Part shown: in pieces, positions 12,201-34,619 of the stretch
Position numbering within the stretch: position 1 is the stretch's first letter
Layout of the letters: each line of letters begins with the position of its first letter
Source of the DNA: Oryzias latipes
Lineage: Eukaryota > Chordata > Actinopteri > Beloniformes > Adrianichthyidae
Direction of reading: 5' to 3'
DNA: 64,000 nucleotides
NCBI RefSeq assembly: GCF_002234675.1
Contig: NC_019867.2
Location: forward strand, 23,287,042 to 23,351,041
Made by a program: the position numbers and the translations under genes
Notes under the pieces: generated by a model
What the model was told of the DNA's origin: nothing
Seen by the model: the letters and a program-made list of their open reading frames with translations, nothing else
The model's database searches: none

Positions 12201-14369
12201 GCTGGAAGGACTGTGTGTCATTCATGACTTTGTTATCACAAGGGAAAAAAACGTTTTCTCGTGATGACGACATAGTACATGTCCAAATAGTACATAATCA
12301 AAAGAAAACGGGCACACACAAAAAACCAGGGTAGGTTGTTCTCAGCTCCTATTGTGCATCTATTTCAGGAACATGTTTTAATCATCGTCTCATTTGGAAC
12401 GCTTAAAAGGTGATGGTTGACTTACTGTTATGGTTAGCACAGATCTTTAAAGTTCGGTCTCTCCTCATTAAAAGGCGGATTGTGCCTTTCTCTTTGTGTT
12501 TCAGAAGCTTTACATCACCTGTCCCCCTCTCCTTCCACTCTGGAGGATCATTCTCAGAGGCAAAACGATATAGTTTAGCCCGCCTGGAAGCAAAAGAGCA
12601 GAAACGTGACAGATTAAGTTAACTAAACTTACACGCCACATACCTAAAGACTGTTAGCCACTTTCTCGTTTCTGAGGAAATTTTTTTTTTAAACTTACCT
12701 TAATTATTTACGTGCAAATAAGCACAAAAACCGAAAGAAATTCCTGTTACGTGTGGCTAAAATGCACATTGCCCGCACATATTTAATCCTAACCATGCCC
12801 TAAATACATGCAAACAGTGACTTCCTAAATTAAATGTCCATGGTCCAGGAACAAGTTGAAAAATGCAAAACCTGCATAGCTCCAAATATCAAAGGGATCA
12901 TAAGTAGCTTACATTTTGAAAAGCTCCTCCTCGTCCTCTTCTAATGTTTTCACATCTTGCTCAGGAAGAGACACAATGGGCTCAAAGTGGGGGTCATGGT
13001 TAGAGTCGTCAACATTATCTGTTGAGGTTTCGTGATCATCCTGGTCCTAAAACATGTATGAACAAGGCAAAAAAAAGAGGATATTTTAAAAGGCTATTTT
13101 GAAGAAATTTTATTAAAATGTGACACGAGTGCAATGAGCAGACAATGAAAGCTTCACTGAAGGGGGTGCCAGGATTCATTGTTTAAGGATAACTGTTGCA
13201 GAGTGAGAGGCCAGACAAAGCTTTGTAACCGTTGCTGAGATAAGCACCTTTAATGTCAATGTACACAGATCCACTAATTTAGCTTTTGAAACAATGAAAA
13301 ACATCACTGTAATTTATTCAACAGGGGGAAAGACAGCATTTTTAAATTAAACAATTTGAAGGACCAATTAATAATATCACCAAGGTTTGAAAGAGATCGT
13401 CTTTGGTTAATAGTTCTTGCCTAGGAAATAAAGGTTGTGGATTTGAAGGACCTTTTCTTTAGGTGAGAAAATAAATATTCACCAAAAAAAGGTTGCTGCC
13501 TTGAGTTAGCATAAAATCTGGAACAAAAACTGCAGTGAAAAAGTAAAATACACGGCTCATTTGTTTAAACGTTATTCAAACGAAATACTTCTATTTTTTT
13601 CGTAATTGCATCAAACCTCTGAAGTGTCAATTAACAGATATTTAGTTTTTGAAAAGTTGGGGTCACAGTTCAAAAGGCCGTAATCCAGCAAACTAGCCAA
13701 ATAACTGCTTAACTGTAGCTACACGGTGACAAAAAATTCCTTAAGATGTTAAAAAAGAAATCGGGCTGATATTAATATTGACGTTCTCTAACACAAAGCG
13801 TTGCCGCCTGCAAAAAAATTGGCCTCAAAATAATTGGACATTAATTTCAAGCTAACGGAGAGGACCCGTTAGCCAAACTAAGGTTAGCATGGGTTGAGCT
13901 GTGCAGACAAAGACAAGTTAGCTGATTAACCTTGTTGTCTTGAGTCGCTTAATTATTTAGGTTTCATTTAATGTTGCTGTGAATGATAAACATATAGAAA
14001 AGCTGTGAAAAAGTTGCTATACCGTCGCCTTTTCTTGCTAGAGCGCGTTGCAAAAGCTAATGTTCACACGCTGCCCGCATGAACACCACTCTCAGCTCAT
14101 AAACTATAGCTACCTCTGTAATCACTGAAATAATTAAAATACATTTACCAGTTAAGTACAGTAAACTGGTAATGGTCTTCTTTACAGAATGATGATAAAA
14201 ACGCTTCAAATAGATTTCGAAACATCAGGAAACAACATAAATTGTCAGCTTCTATATTTTAAGAATTAAAATGACAATTTAAAAGGATTCCGCCCAAAAT
14301 TTGGGTTTTATAGCAGAGAGAAAACTCTAAACAACCTCTAAATTGATACCTCACCTTCGTGTCTGCCAT
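9209..14369 (-). CDS. ranbp1: Ran-specific GTPase-activating protein / Ran-binding protein 1 (6 coding exons)
   Basis: Cytosolic Ran-binding protein that binds RanGTP and, with RanGAP, releases it from exported karyopherin complexes; it also acts in mitosis. Exons in transcript order: 14355-14369 (MADTK), 12913-13046, 12426-12583, 9870-9998, 9723-9791, 9209-9342. Phases join perfectly to 212 residues (human 201). The RanBD1 domain covers roughly residues 30-165, with [49 protein letters not shown] and [18 protein letters not shown]. The C-terminal [13 protein letters not shown] matches the nuclear export signal region, followed by a Lys/Glu-rich tail. The ATG chosen is the only one in the short first exon. 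Its orientation, head to head with trmt2a, is as in mammals. Confidence 0.95.
10704..11855. mobile_element. Nonautonomous hAT-like transposon, family H1, copy 1
   Basis: The element starts TAGGGTTGTGCCGATGGA and ends TCGCCCAACCCTA. It is flanked by a perfect 8-bp duplication GATACAAC (10696-10703 and 11856-11863), the size expected for hAT. The termini are short imperfect inverted repeats followed by near-palindromes around CGATGGACGATATCATCG. A poly-C run lies at about 11528-11547. An antisense open frame at 10671-11036 is not similar to any transposase I know. It lies in ranbp1 intron 3 (9999-12425), whose remainder holds nothing I recognise. A second copy is at 43374-44496. Confidence 0.8.
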
Positions 14370-14530
14370 ATTAATTTAGATGTTTGCAGATTGTGGAAAA
14401 AGTTTGAGAGATTCAAATCCCAAACTAGCCGCCGTTTCCCTTTGCTACCCTCACTTCCTGTTAGCGCTTTCGCGCGCTGAATTCTCTGCGCATGCTCGTG
14501 GATCCATCGTTACGGCGCGCGCACCGCTCC
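14370..14530 (-). promoter_or_regulatory. ranbp1 5' leader and promoter region
   Basis: GC-rich stretch directly upstream of the ranbp1 start. It shows an ETS/GABP-like CACTTCCTG (14452-14460), an E2F-like TTTCGCGC (14468-14475) and an NRF1-like TGCGCATGCT (14487-14496). Mammalian RanBP1 is known to be cell-cycle (E2F) regulated, so the E2F-like site is plausible. The transcription start itself is not visible. Confidence 0.45.
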
Positions 14531-15297
14531 TGTTGAAGAATGAGTATATGGAGAGAAATAAGTCTCACCCTATTTGTGTGTGCAAAATTCTTGATTTTTA
14601 AAATGTGTCTGTGGGCAACTTTTGATTTATCTGTGTGTATTTGAAACATGCATTGATTAAAACATTGGAAAACCTTTAAAAACTAAATACCCTTTTAAAC
14701 ATTCACTTATTTTATTTTTTTAAGTCTACAAAGCACAGAAATTGAGGATTATATGACTTTAGTCACATTGGTTTTAAACAATTTACAAAGGGGGGACCAG
14801 CAGATTTTGAGAGGAATTTGACAAGAATGTCCATCCTCAACTATAGTGTTCTTCATTATGACATGGTAAACCAAAATGATATTAAATCATGAATAGTTTC
14901 ACAAACAAGGCAGGCCTGTAAGGCAAATACACGAAAATATTTAAGATTTATCTAAAACATCTGGCCGTTCTTTAATTGAAAAAAATATATAATAAGGAGT
15001 AAACATCTTTTTCGAAAGAAATCTTTTTGATTTGATTTGAAATGGAAATATAGAACTTTAGGGAATTATGTATATTATATTATATATTATATTGTATATT
15101 ATATATAACATTATATATTATATGGTGATACATTTACATTTACGAATGTAGAATGTTGTCCGACGACTTAATAAATAGATTATAAAAAGGATGATCAATT
15201 ATGAACAGATTGTTTTTAAACTACACGTTTTATCGGAAAAAGACCCTGCCACTTTAAAAAAAAGAAAAAAAAAGTTCAAAGTTCACGTTGTACGCGG
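14531..15297. other. ranbp1-trmt2a intergenic spacer, AT-rich
   Basis: AT-rich DNA with an irregular TATATTATAT tract at about 15067-15123 and no coding sequence. It separates the two divergent genes by about 0.8 kb, more than the compact shared promoter of the mammalian pair. Confidence 0.6.
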
Positions 15298-15344
15298 TGA
15301 CGTCAGCACATGGCGACGCATTGTGCGCACGGGAAGCCCTGCAG
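15298..15344 (+). promoter_or_regulatory. trmt2a promoter CRE and first exon end
   Basis: A perfect CRE, TGACGTCA, lies at 15298-15305, followed by a GC-rich stretch ending in a clear donor (GCAG|GTAAGC at 15344/15345). This looks like the first exon joined to the acceptor at 15726-15727. An ATG at 15310 would read in frame into exon 2 and add 12 residues. The CRE is so close that this ATG may lie at or before the transcription start. Confidence 0.45.
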
Positions 15345-15728
15345 GTAAGCCTTGAAAACGTGGATTTTCAGTAAATTCCGGAGTTACCTGTGACAAATGT
15401 GGTGTTTATTTGTTTCTTCTTTGCACGAGGACAAATATAATCATATTTTTAAAATAAAAGGAGTCTGCAGAGGTTGTTTTTTTTAGTGTTTCCCTGAACT
15501 ATGTACGTTAGCAATAAAGTATGCTGTATTGGTTGGTAAAAAAAACAAAAAAACAACCTATTATTCTTAAGCTATTACACACGTACGAATTTATAACTTT
15601 TTTAATTAATTGAAAATATGTCTAGAAGACCAAATTGCCTTTAAATATAAAGATTTTAGTTGAAAAGTCAAATAAAGATTTGAGTTTTTTTTATGGCAAC
15701 CGGATTTCTACTTTTTTTCTATTGCAGA

Positions 15729-18700
15729 ATGATGGCAGATAACGATGGCAGCTTAGCAGCTGATGTATCTTCAAATGAGAAGAGGCCTGAAGATCTCCAG
15801 AACTGCAGTAGTAATGCTCTCAGCCCTGACGTCAAAGCTGAAGGTGACCCAGAGGGACCTTCTGACCCTGACAAGTACCGCTACATCAAAGAAGACCTCT
15901 TCACCTCTGAGATCTACAAAGTGGAGATCCGCAACCTCCCCAAGTTCATAGGTTTCAACGACCTGAAGAAGTTTCTCGCCAAACATAGCATTAACCCGCA
16001 TAAAATCAAGCTGATCGGCAAGCACACCTTTGCTTTTGTCACTTTTAAAAACGAAGAGGAGCGGGACAAGGCGCACAAATTGGTGCATGGCATGCAGTGG
16101 AAGGGCCAGGTGCTCAGTGTCCGCTTGGCCAAACCTAAAGAAGACCCCATCCTCAAGAAGAGGAAGCAGGAGGTAGGAGAGGGCGGGGCTGGACAGCCGG
16201 CCTCCAAACGAGCAGAGGGCGATGAAGAGGAGCTGCCGCTCAGTGTTCAGATAGCCAACGTTGTGACTCCTCTGTGGAACTCTACCTATGAAGAGCAGCT
16301 GAAGATGAAAGAGCAGGAGGTGGTGGGAGTTCTGCAGAAGTTAGCCAAGTGAGTGATGAACAGCATACTGATCAACAAAACCTTCTGTTCACGTTCAACA
16401 TCTTTTATTCCTTGTGGTTTTAGAGAAATTGGGAGCACCAACAAAGCCATGCTGCCGTGGCTGTTTGCACAAAAAGTGAAACATAACAAAATGTGTTGTC
16501 CTCTGGAGGCTATCCGACCATCCCCCACACAGGTAGCCATTTTTATCCATCATTAAGGTGATCGCTGTGCTGCCTAGAGACCCACTCCAATGAAAATCCT
16601 GTTTCTGGTGTTTATAACGTTATCTTGTTGCTTTTTTTGGATGATGGAGGACATATATAAAGAAAATTCAGATTAAAATGACATTTCCGAGTAATTTTTT
16701 ATTCAGATCTTTATGAATCAGGCGCAGACAAAAAAGATTGTCGATGTGACGTAGAAGCTACAACGGCAGGACCTCCATTCTGATGCATCCATCTATTTGG
16801 ACATGACTAGATCCGTGTACGTCTTTGTTTCGTGGTCTGAGCTGGTATCTGGGTCAAAACTACAGCTGGATGGCTCCAATATTACTCGTCATTTTTGTTG
16901 CACCGGTAACGTTAGCTTCGGTTCGTAAGGGGCTGGAAGCCAGCAGGAGAGAGTGTAAACAAAGGGTTGATGGTAATGGGGTGACCTTACTCCATGCCAA
17001 CATTCCCACCCACAACTCAGAAGTGAATTTCTAATGAACTACTGTCGCTCTGCAGAAACTGTCTTATAAAACAACAGGTTTTTTGAATTTGGTTAAAAGC
17101 AGCAAAATCCTAATTAAAAGACCATCACTTTTAGAACAGATCAAAAGATGATTGGAGTGGCTCTTTAACAAATCAATCCCTTGACTTCTGTAGACGGAAT
17201 ACAGGAACAAGTGTGAGTTCCTAATCTCCGTGGGTGCAGACGGTGAAGATAAGACCATCGGGTTCCGCTTGGGGAAATATAAAGGGGGCTCCTGTGCTGT
17301 TGTGGGGCCATCTGCTACTTGCCACGTTTCGGCTGCAGCCAAGACGGTCGTCCGAGAGTTTCAGAAGTTCATCAGGTCTAGTTCTAATAACCAGCAATTA
17401 TTTATCTAAAGTTTTTAAATCGCTATTGGTAAGTTTGCCTTTCCAGTGGGAAAATAAATCTGTTCTCCAAACAGGACAACGCCCTACTCTGCGTACAGCC
17501 CTGAGACTTATGAGGGACACTGGAAGCAGCTGACTGTCCGTACCACGAGGGCCAAAGAAGCCATGGCAGTTGTCTTCTTCAACCCACAGGTGAGAAGACA
17601 TAAGTGCTGTAAGGTTTATACTTCAAAGCGATTTGTAATCACTCAGGGTGCATTGGTTGCGCTGCGAAACGGGACACAAGCTGATGACATCAGCTATAGG
17701 CAATTGTACTATGCCTGTAGTACAATCGTGAGCATATTGCACCATTTAACCTGTACTTACGAGCGACTGGAATACACAATGACTGAGCAATCTCGATCCA
17801 GAAAACTGACGTTTCCGCGTCCCAGAATTTCAAAGACATTCTAAATCCAAGAAGGGTTAGATCAGGGGAGGGCAAACTTTTTCACTCGTGGGCAATTTAG
17901 GGTTCTAAAATTTGACACAAGGGACGGACTGGGAGCAGACGCCTAGAGTGTTTTGGAAATCCACCTCATAAGAGAAAGAAATAGCAAAAGCCCACTTTAA
18001 TTTTGATCGAAAAATGATATATATATACATTAAAACAGAACATTTTGGGGGCTTTATTTCAAAACGGTGGCTTTTCTTTTAAGTGCCAATTGCACCAATG
18101 GGTTGATGCCCCTCAAGGAAAAAGGCAAGCTTAGACAAATGCTGCATTCATGTAGTGTTGGAATGATCAGAAAAATGACTTTCCAACTTGAAAAACACAT
18201 ATAAATGTCAGAAAAAAACAATCCTCCGTTAACACAAAATAACTTTCTGAACGTCAGCAAAGCTCAATTTAATTGTAGACACAAGAATTACAGGGAAAAG
18301 TAAAACATTAATAAGGATTATAAATATAATTTATTCCACCCAGGCGGGCCTGACTAAATAGTTTAACGGGCCGCATATGGCCCCCAGACCGTAGTTTGCC
18401 CACCCCTGGGTTAGACATTATTTCATTCTGACTCAGTTCCACAAAAATAAAAACCATTTTCACTGCATATTTACTTTCAATTTATATATTAAGATTTCAA
18501 ATATAGCTTTTAAAAAAAAAAAATAGTTGTTTGGTAAGCTGAGGCTTTTGAAATCCAAAAAAACCCCTGATCTACTACCTCCCTCTTCTCGTCTGCACTG
18601 TTAGTTAACCACAAGCTTGTTACATATTTCAGTATTTTCATAAAAACTTTAAAACAGAATCTCAAAGATATATATATGTCACTATAAATAAAATACCAAA

Positions 18701-21087
18701 GCACAGTCCTCTGGGCTGAAAAATAAAACGCCATTCGCCAGCTTGTCACAGTTAACACAGACAGTCGCAGGCAAAACAGCCAACCTTAGTATGAACTAGA
18801 CCACATGATTGCAGTAGGAACACGACACGATCCAAGCGATGGCCGATTGTTATGAAGTATAAACCGGGCAGAACATCTAACAGAATTAGTTTGAACTTTT
18901 CCTCTTTGGTGGCCTTAACTTGCTTAACCACATAGAAACTGGAAGAGGAGGATCTGAATGCTCTGAAGACCTCTATGAGGACATTCTTCACCGAAGGAGA
19001 CGGGAAGGACAGTGGAGTGACCTCTCTTTACTTTGTTAGAGACGGCCAAAGGTTGGTGTTTATGGTTAGGAACTTGCAAAAACAAAATGTCGGTCACCCA
19101 AAAATCCAATTGTTGCTTCTTTGACGGTGAAGGAAATCCCCCAATCCAGAGGACCTGCCGTGTGAGCTGGTGGCTGGAGAGAGCTGCATTCATGAGGAGC
19201 TGCTTGGTCTTCGCTTCAGAATATCCCCTCATTCCTTCTTCCAGGTACTAACAACCAGATTCTTTTTTCAAGAACAATGTGTTAATTATTCCATCTGACT
19301 GATCATGTGTGTTACCTGCCAGGTGAACACAGCTGCTGCTGAGGTGTTGTACTCCACAGTTGGGGATTGGGCCCAGCTGGATCAGGACAGCACAGTTCTG
19401 GATGTGTGCTGTGGGACAGGAACCATCGGCATCTCCCTCGCTAAAGTAACTCCTCTATTATTTATTTATTTATTTTTAATGTCCCGCAGCAGTCCTGGAC
19501 TGCAGGGACCAGATTGTTTTAGCAATTAATGTTTGTTGCTGCACCTTTGAGTGAAAATTTGACCCTTCCACATGGTCAAAAACTCATCTCAAAGGCATCA
19601 CAGCTCAAAACCAAAACACACGTGTTGGGGATATCCAAAGGATATTGACCTACAGGTTGACGGCCATTTTGAATTAAAAAATAAACCCTTCAGTTCCTTT
19701 CAATCTATTGCCTCCTCCTCCTGCAGCATCATTGGGAAGCTACTTGGGAAAAAATGTTAGAATTAGAAGTTGTAGCTTTGATATGACGTTAGCGTGACGA
19801 GCTCATAAACGCGGTGCTTCCCTTTTGCAGTTTTGACCAGAAAGTTGTGAAAATGTAATACATGAATCCCTGGCTCGAGCAGAACAAAACAATATGACGT
19901 ATAATATAAACATATTAGAAATGTGGGAATGTTTAACAACTAACCTCCGCTGCCATGAAAATCGAAAAAGTTTACTTCAGCTGATTCTTCTAAAAATGAC
20001 AGGCCTGTTCGTCACCCCCAGTCGACCAGAAAATAAAATGGTTGCTATGGAGATGCAACCAACGGAAAAGCACCATTGTGAAAAAGGTTTTTTCTTTTTT
20101 CTTGAACTTGTCACATGCTGTTTTGACCAGGGAGACAGGGGCAGAGTGGGAGAGTGAAGGGCATATGGCAGCCACTCAGCCAGTAAGGGCATGTCAGGAG
20201 GGGGCGGGTAGCGCCTGTGGGCCATTTATCTTTTATCGTCAGATAATATTCATAATAGTATTTACACATGATAGACTTGTGGATTCAGAGGCTTTTTTTC
20301 TTGTGGCTCTTTGGTTTGTAGAGAGTGAAAAAGGTCATTGGGATTGAGCTCTGCCAGGAAGCAGTAGAGGACGCCAAAGTTAATGCCAAGCTCAACGGTA
20401 CGGTAGTCTCCATCTTGTTATAACCAACCCAAATATCCTCCATATCCTGTAAATCTGTTATGTCAAGGATCAGATGTTTTACATTCTTGTCAGTGTTTCT
20501 CCGCAGTAGAGGACTGACGGGTAAAATTTGTTTTGCTTAATCATTTTAATCAGCTGCTTGTTTCTGATTTTTTTGGTGAAGGTTTAAGCAATGTGGAATT
20601 CCACTGTGGGAAAGCAGAGGATGTGTTCCCAGATATCCTCAACGCTCTGGTCTCTCCCAGCCTCACTGCTGTTGTGGATCCACCAAGAGCTGGCCTGCGT
20701 AAGAACATCTCCATGCATAAATGATTAAAACCTTATTTTTCCTAAAAGAACAATTCTTTATTCAACAGATCCCAAAGTGATTCTCGCCATCAGAAGGGCG
20801 GAGCATCTGAAGAGGCTCGTTTATGTGGCGTGCAATGCAAAGGCAGCCATGACCAACTTCATAGAGTGAGAATTTGATTTTGAAAATGGAGAACATCTAA
20901 AAGTATTTACATCCCTAAAAGATTTGTTTTTTTCTTTAGTCTGTGCAGAGCTCCGTCCAACAGGGTCCATGGATCCCCTTTCCGTCCTGTCAGAGCCATG
21001 GCGGTGGATCTGTTCCCTCAGACGATACATGTGGAAATGCTGCTTCTGTTCGAGAGAGTGGACTACAAATCCCAGGAGCAGACGTGA
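15729..21087 (+). CDS. trmt2a: tRNA (uracil-5-)-methyltransferase homologue A (11 coding exons)
   Basis: SAM-dependent enzyme that makes 5-methyluridine at position 54 of cytosolic tRNA. Exons: 15729-16348, 16424-16532, 17194-17375, 17475-17589, 18936-19051, 19133-19244, 19323-19445, 20322-20397, 20582-20698, 20769-20865, 20940-21087; phases are consistent, giving 604 residues (human 625). An N-terminal RRM covers about 62-135 (YKVEIRNLPK, HTFAFVTFKN). The methyltransferase fold holds the SAM loop VLDVCCGTGTIG (443-454), DPPRAGL (517-523) and the nucleophile Cys545. Around that Cys the usual SCNP reads ACNA. The start is the first ATG of exon 2 (MMADNDG); an upstream in-frame ATG exists at 15310. 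The poly(A) signal is at 21158-21163, about 70 bases before the end of dgcr8. Confidence 0.95.
16576..17167 (+). mobile_element. MITE-like element, family M1, copy 2
   Basis: It starts AGAGACCCACTCCAATGAAA and ends ATGATTGGAGTGGCTCTTTA, so the two ends are imperfect inverted repeats. The interior matches the other M1 copies. It fills most of the trmt2a intron 16533-17193 and is in the opposite orientation to copies 1, 5 and 6. Open frames inside are short and meaningless. Confidence 0.6.
17863..18408. mobile_element. Nonautonomous hAT-like element in trmt2a intron 5
   Basis: The termini CAGGGGAGGGCAAACT and AGTTTGCCCACCCCTG are inverted repeats. The flanking 8-mers GGTTAGAT (17855-17862) and GGTTAGAC (18409-18416) match at 7 of 8 bases. 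The 546-bp length with no coding frame fits a nonautonomous hAT. It lies in the 1.35 kb intron 17590-18935. Confidence 0.75.
18744..18880 (+). repeat. Unclassified dispersed repeat (pair with 63706-63836)
   Basis: Shares blocks such as CCAACCTTAGTATGAACTA, CATGATTG and TATGAAGTATAAACC, in the same order and orientation, with 63706-63836. About three quarters of the positions agree by eye. It lies in the same trmt2a intron as the hAT element above. Confidence 0.5.
19446..20321 (+). other. trmt2a intron 7 (gene-free stretch)
   Basis: Intron between the SAM-loop exon and the next exon. No coding exon, RNA gene or clear mobile element was seen. Confidence 0.6.
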
Positions 21088-21225
21088 CGAGTTAAAACTA
21101 CAAAATATTTTCATTGTGTTTCAGTTTACTCAAATGGATCATTTAGTTTCATGCAAAAATAAAGCTTAAAATAAGATACAAGTGTTTATTATGTGACAAG
21201 AAATCCATTCCAGTTGGTAGTCAAG

Positions 21226-22679
21226 ATCTTTTATTTTTGCATAACAAATATCACTGAAGTTGTAGAGCTCTCCTTCCAATACAGAATTTTCTAGGCAGCA
21301 TAAAGTCAAAACAATTCATTAGTACGAGTCGACACAAAAGCAGTTTCTTTTTCTCACGTCAGACCAGCACTAACTGGGGAGGTGAGATACGTAGAAAAGG
21401 GGGAAGGAAGCACATTCTTAAAGCAACACATCACAAGAGCCTTGATTAAACAGATTACTGAGAAAACAATCCAAATGCACAGGAAAAAAGCATTTTGTCT
21501 CAACTTAATGAATCTAATTTGAGTCCAATAGTTTGTAACAGTTTAAAAACAAGTTTTGGTTTTATTCAGCTATTTCAAGGCTTCTTTTTGAAAAATGCGT
21601 TTCAGACAATAAATGCCAAAGAAAATACACAATGCACTAAAAATATCTGACGCTCCTTTAACTATTTTTTTTGCCCTAGAAATGACATTTTGCACATTGC
21701 CTCCATTAAAATTCAATAAATGCTTCAGAAATGGGGCTTCCATCTTCCACTGAAGGGGGCTTAGGTCCAATGTATTATTAGGAGTTTGAGCCCTTCAGAA
21801 ACTAAGGCAACAGGACCAACTTACTTTTAATTTGATTTTTTATTTAAAGGGCACAAAACAAACATGCAAAACAGTGTGCATTCTTCGAGTGCAGCCTAAA
21901 AAGCAATAAAAGATTTAGCGGGATGTTTTTAACATGTACTGGGTTTACTGCAGTACTGACATGAAGCAAAAGATCCCAACTACGCGTGCCACTAAAGCAT
22001 AGAAAGGCAACAAGACTGACTCCCACCCATACATCTGGAAAGCAGGGATGTCTGTACCAAAAAGAGCACAATCACTCGACGAAAACAGCTGACAGGACAT
22101 GAGTGCATACCAAGAAATCTGATTAGTGATCACATCACAGTTCGTCGTGCAGACAACATTCCATTCCGAGGATAGAAACATCAAGCGCATGTTCGTCATC
22201 CAAAATACCCAGAACAGCTACAGTTAAAAACCCCCAACTGTTTCCCAATTAAAATAATGGTATAAATATGAGTATTAGTAGTCCCTTTCAAATACTTCAA
22301 GCACAAAACAGTGACGGTGGTAAAAGATGGTTTAAAATACTGGGAGGGGGGATTCCTGCTGCGTTTTTTTATTCCTTTGCAGTCTAAGCATGCAGGTTTT
22401 TTCTGCTCTCCGACAGTTTTCTAATTTTTGTGCCATAATAAGAATGCATCTAGAGAGGTAGACATTATGTTTCTTCTGTTGGGTCCACGAGTGTATTTAG
22501 CTCTACCCTCTCATGTACCAGCTTGACCACTGAAGACAAAAACAAAAAGAAAGATGTGAGAAGCTTCACCTGCACTATATTGCCATTAGGTTTCAGTGAT
22601 GCACGCCTCAATGATGGACGCTGAGAAATGTTGGACAGTAACTGGGTTTCAGTGCTGTGATTCTAAGCCATTCCAGGAC
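21226..22679 (-). other. dgcr8 3' untranslated region
   Basis: It follows the dgcr8 TAA at 22680-22682 on the minus strand. A TTTATT near 21231 (AATAAA on the transcribed strand) would end the transcript at about 21225, only about 60 bases from the end of trmt2a. No exon or RNA gene was found in it. Confidence 0.5.
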
Positions 22680-33813
<11,134 letters not shown>

Positions 33814-34086
33814 GTTATTCTACTTAAGAGCTAAAACTTCAATCTGACAGCTATATAAAAAAGGTTTAACTTGATTTGTTTTTTATCTTTGACACCAAAT
33901 CAGAAAACATGAAGAAACGCATCCCTGTTAAGACCGCGTGCCAGAGGTGTTTTATGCTAAGCTGACTACATTGCTCTTTTCATTAATGTAGACAGCTTTC
34001 AAAATCACTGTCTCAATTATTGGAAATCACAATGCATTCAGCTTATGGAATAGAGACACAGGCCACCCTCTGTGATCATCAGGGAG
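33814..34086 (-). other. dgcr8 exon 2, 5' untranslated part
   Basis: A strong acceptor (pyrimidine tract then CTTAG on the minus strand, AG at 34087-34088) begins the exon that carries both the 5'UTR hairpin and the start codon at 33811-33813. Confidence 0.7.
33946..34008 (-). ncRNA. mir3618: pri-miRNA-like hairpin in dgcr8 5'UTR (miR-3618-like)
   Basis: On the minus strand AAGCTGTCTACATT and AATGTAGTCAGCTT pair at 13 of 14 positions around a 12-base loop, AATGAAAAGAGC. The stem extends outward through TTTT/AAAA and GTG/CAC. The 22 bases at 33973-33994, starting TGTCTACATTAATGAAAAGA, equal human miR-3618 as I recall it. This hairpin is the main Drosha site known in the DGCR8 5'UTR. Confidence 0.82.
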
Positions 34087-34372
34087 CTAAGGGGGGGAAA
34101 AGAAAGAAGGGAAATAAGAAAATAAGATGAGATAACCGTGTGACAACAATAAAACACACCTTAAAAACAGTTCTAAGTGGAAGCAGGACTAAAATTTAAA
34201 ATACAGAATCGTTTGTTAAATAAAATAGAGCATATTTTTGGTCTACTGATGCATTCACAGAGCAGGCCTTTGCATTACTAAGCTAGCCATGAGGCTAACA
34301 CGTTTCCTCCACATACATACAATGACCAGCGAGTATCACAGCTTTTAAAAGTTGAATTGAAGAACTTCTCAC

Positions 34373-34600
34373 CGATATAATTTGCACATTTGTCTCCTGT
34401 TGGTGATTTAACCTCCTTTCCTCGATTATTTTCTCCTCGACGTGCGGCCATATGGCTTCGATGGCAACCCCGCCATCTTGGGGAAAAGCGAAGCGGCTAG
34501 CCAATTTATGTCCCGCCTGCTTGCGCCAACGTTCGCGATGATTGATAGGTCATCGGACCAATCACCACACGTTCGGGGATTTTGTTTCAGCCAATGACTG
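34373..34600 (-). promoter_or_regulatory. dgcr8 first noncoding exon and promoter
   Basis: A donor at 34371-34372 (TATCG|GTGAGA on the minus strand) ends a noncoding first exon. A YY1-type CAAGATGGC lies at 34471-34480 (minus). CCAAT-type boxes lie upstream (for example ACCAATCAC near 34557 and GCCAATGAC near 34591). The exact transcription start is not visible. Confidence 0.5.
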
Positions 34601-34619
34601 AATAGTTTTAGAGATCGTT

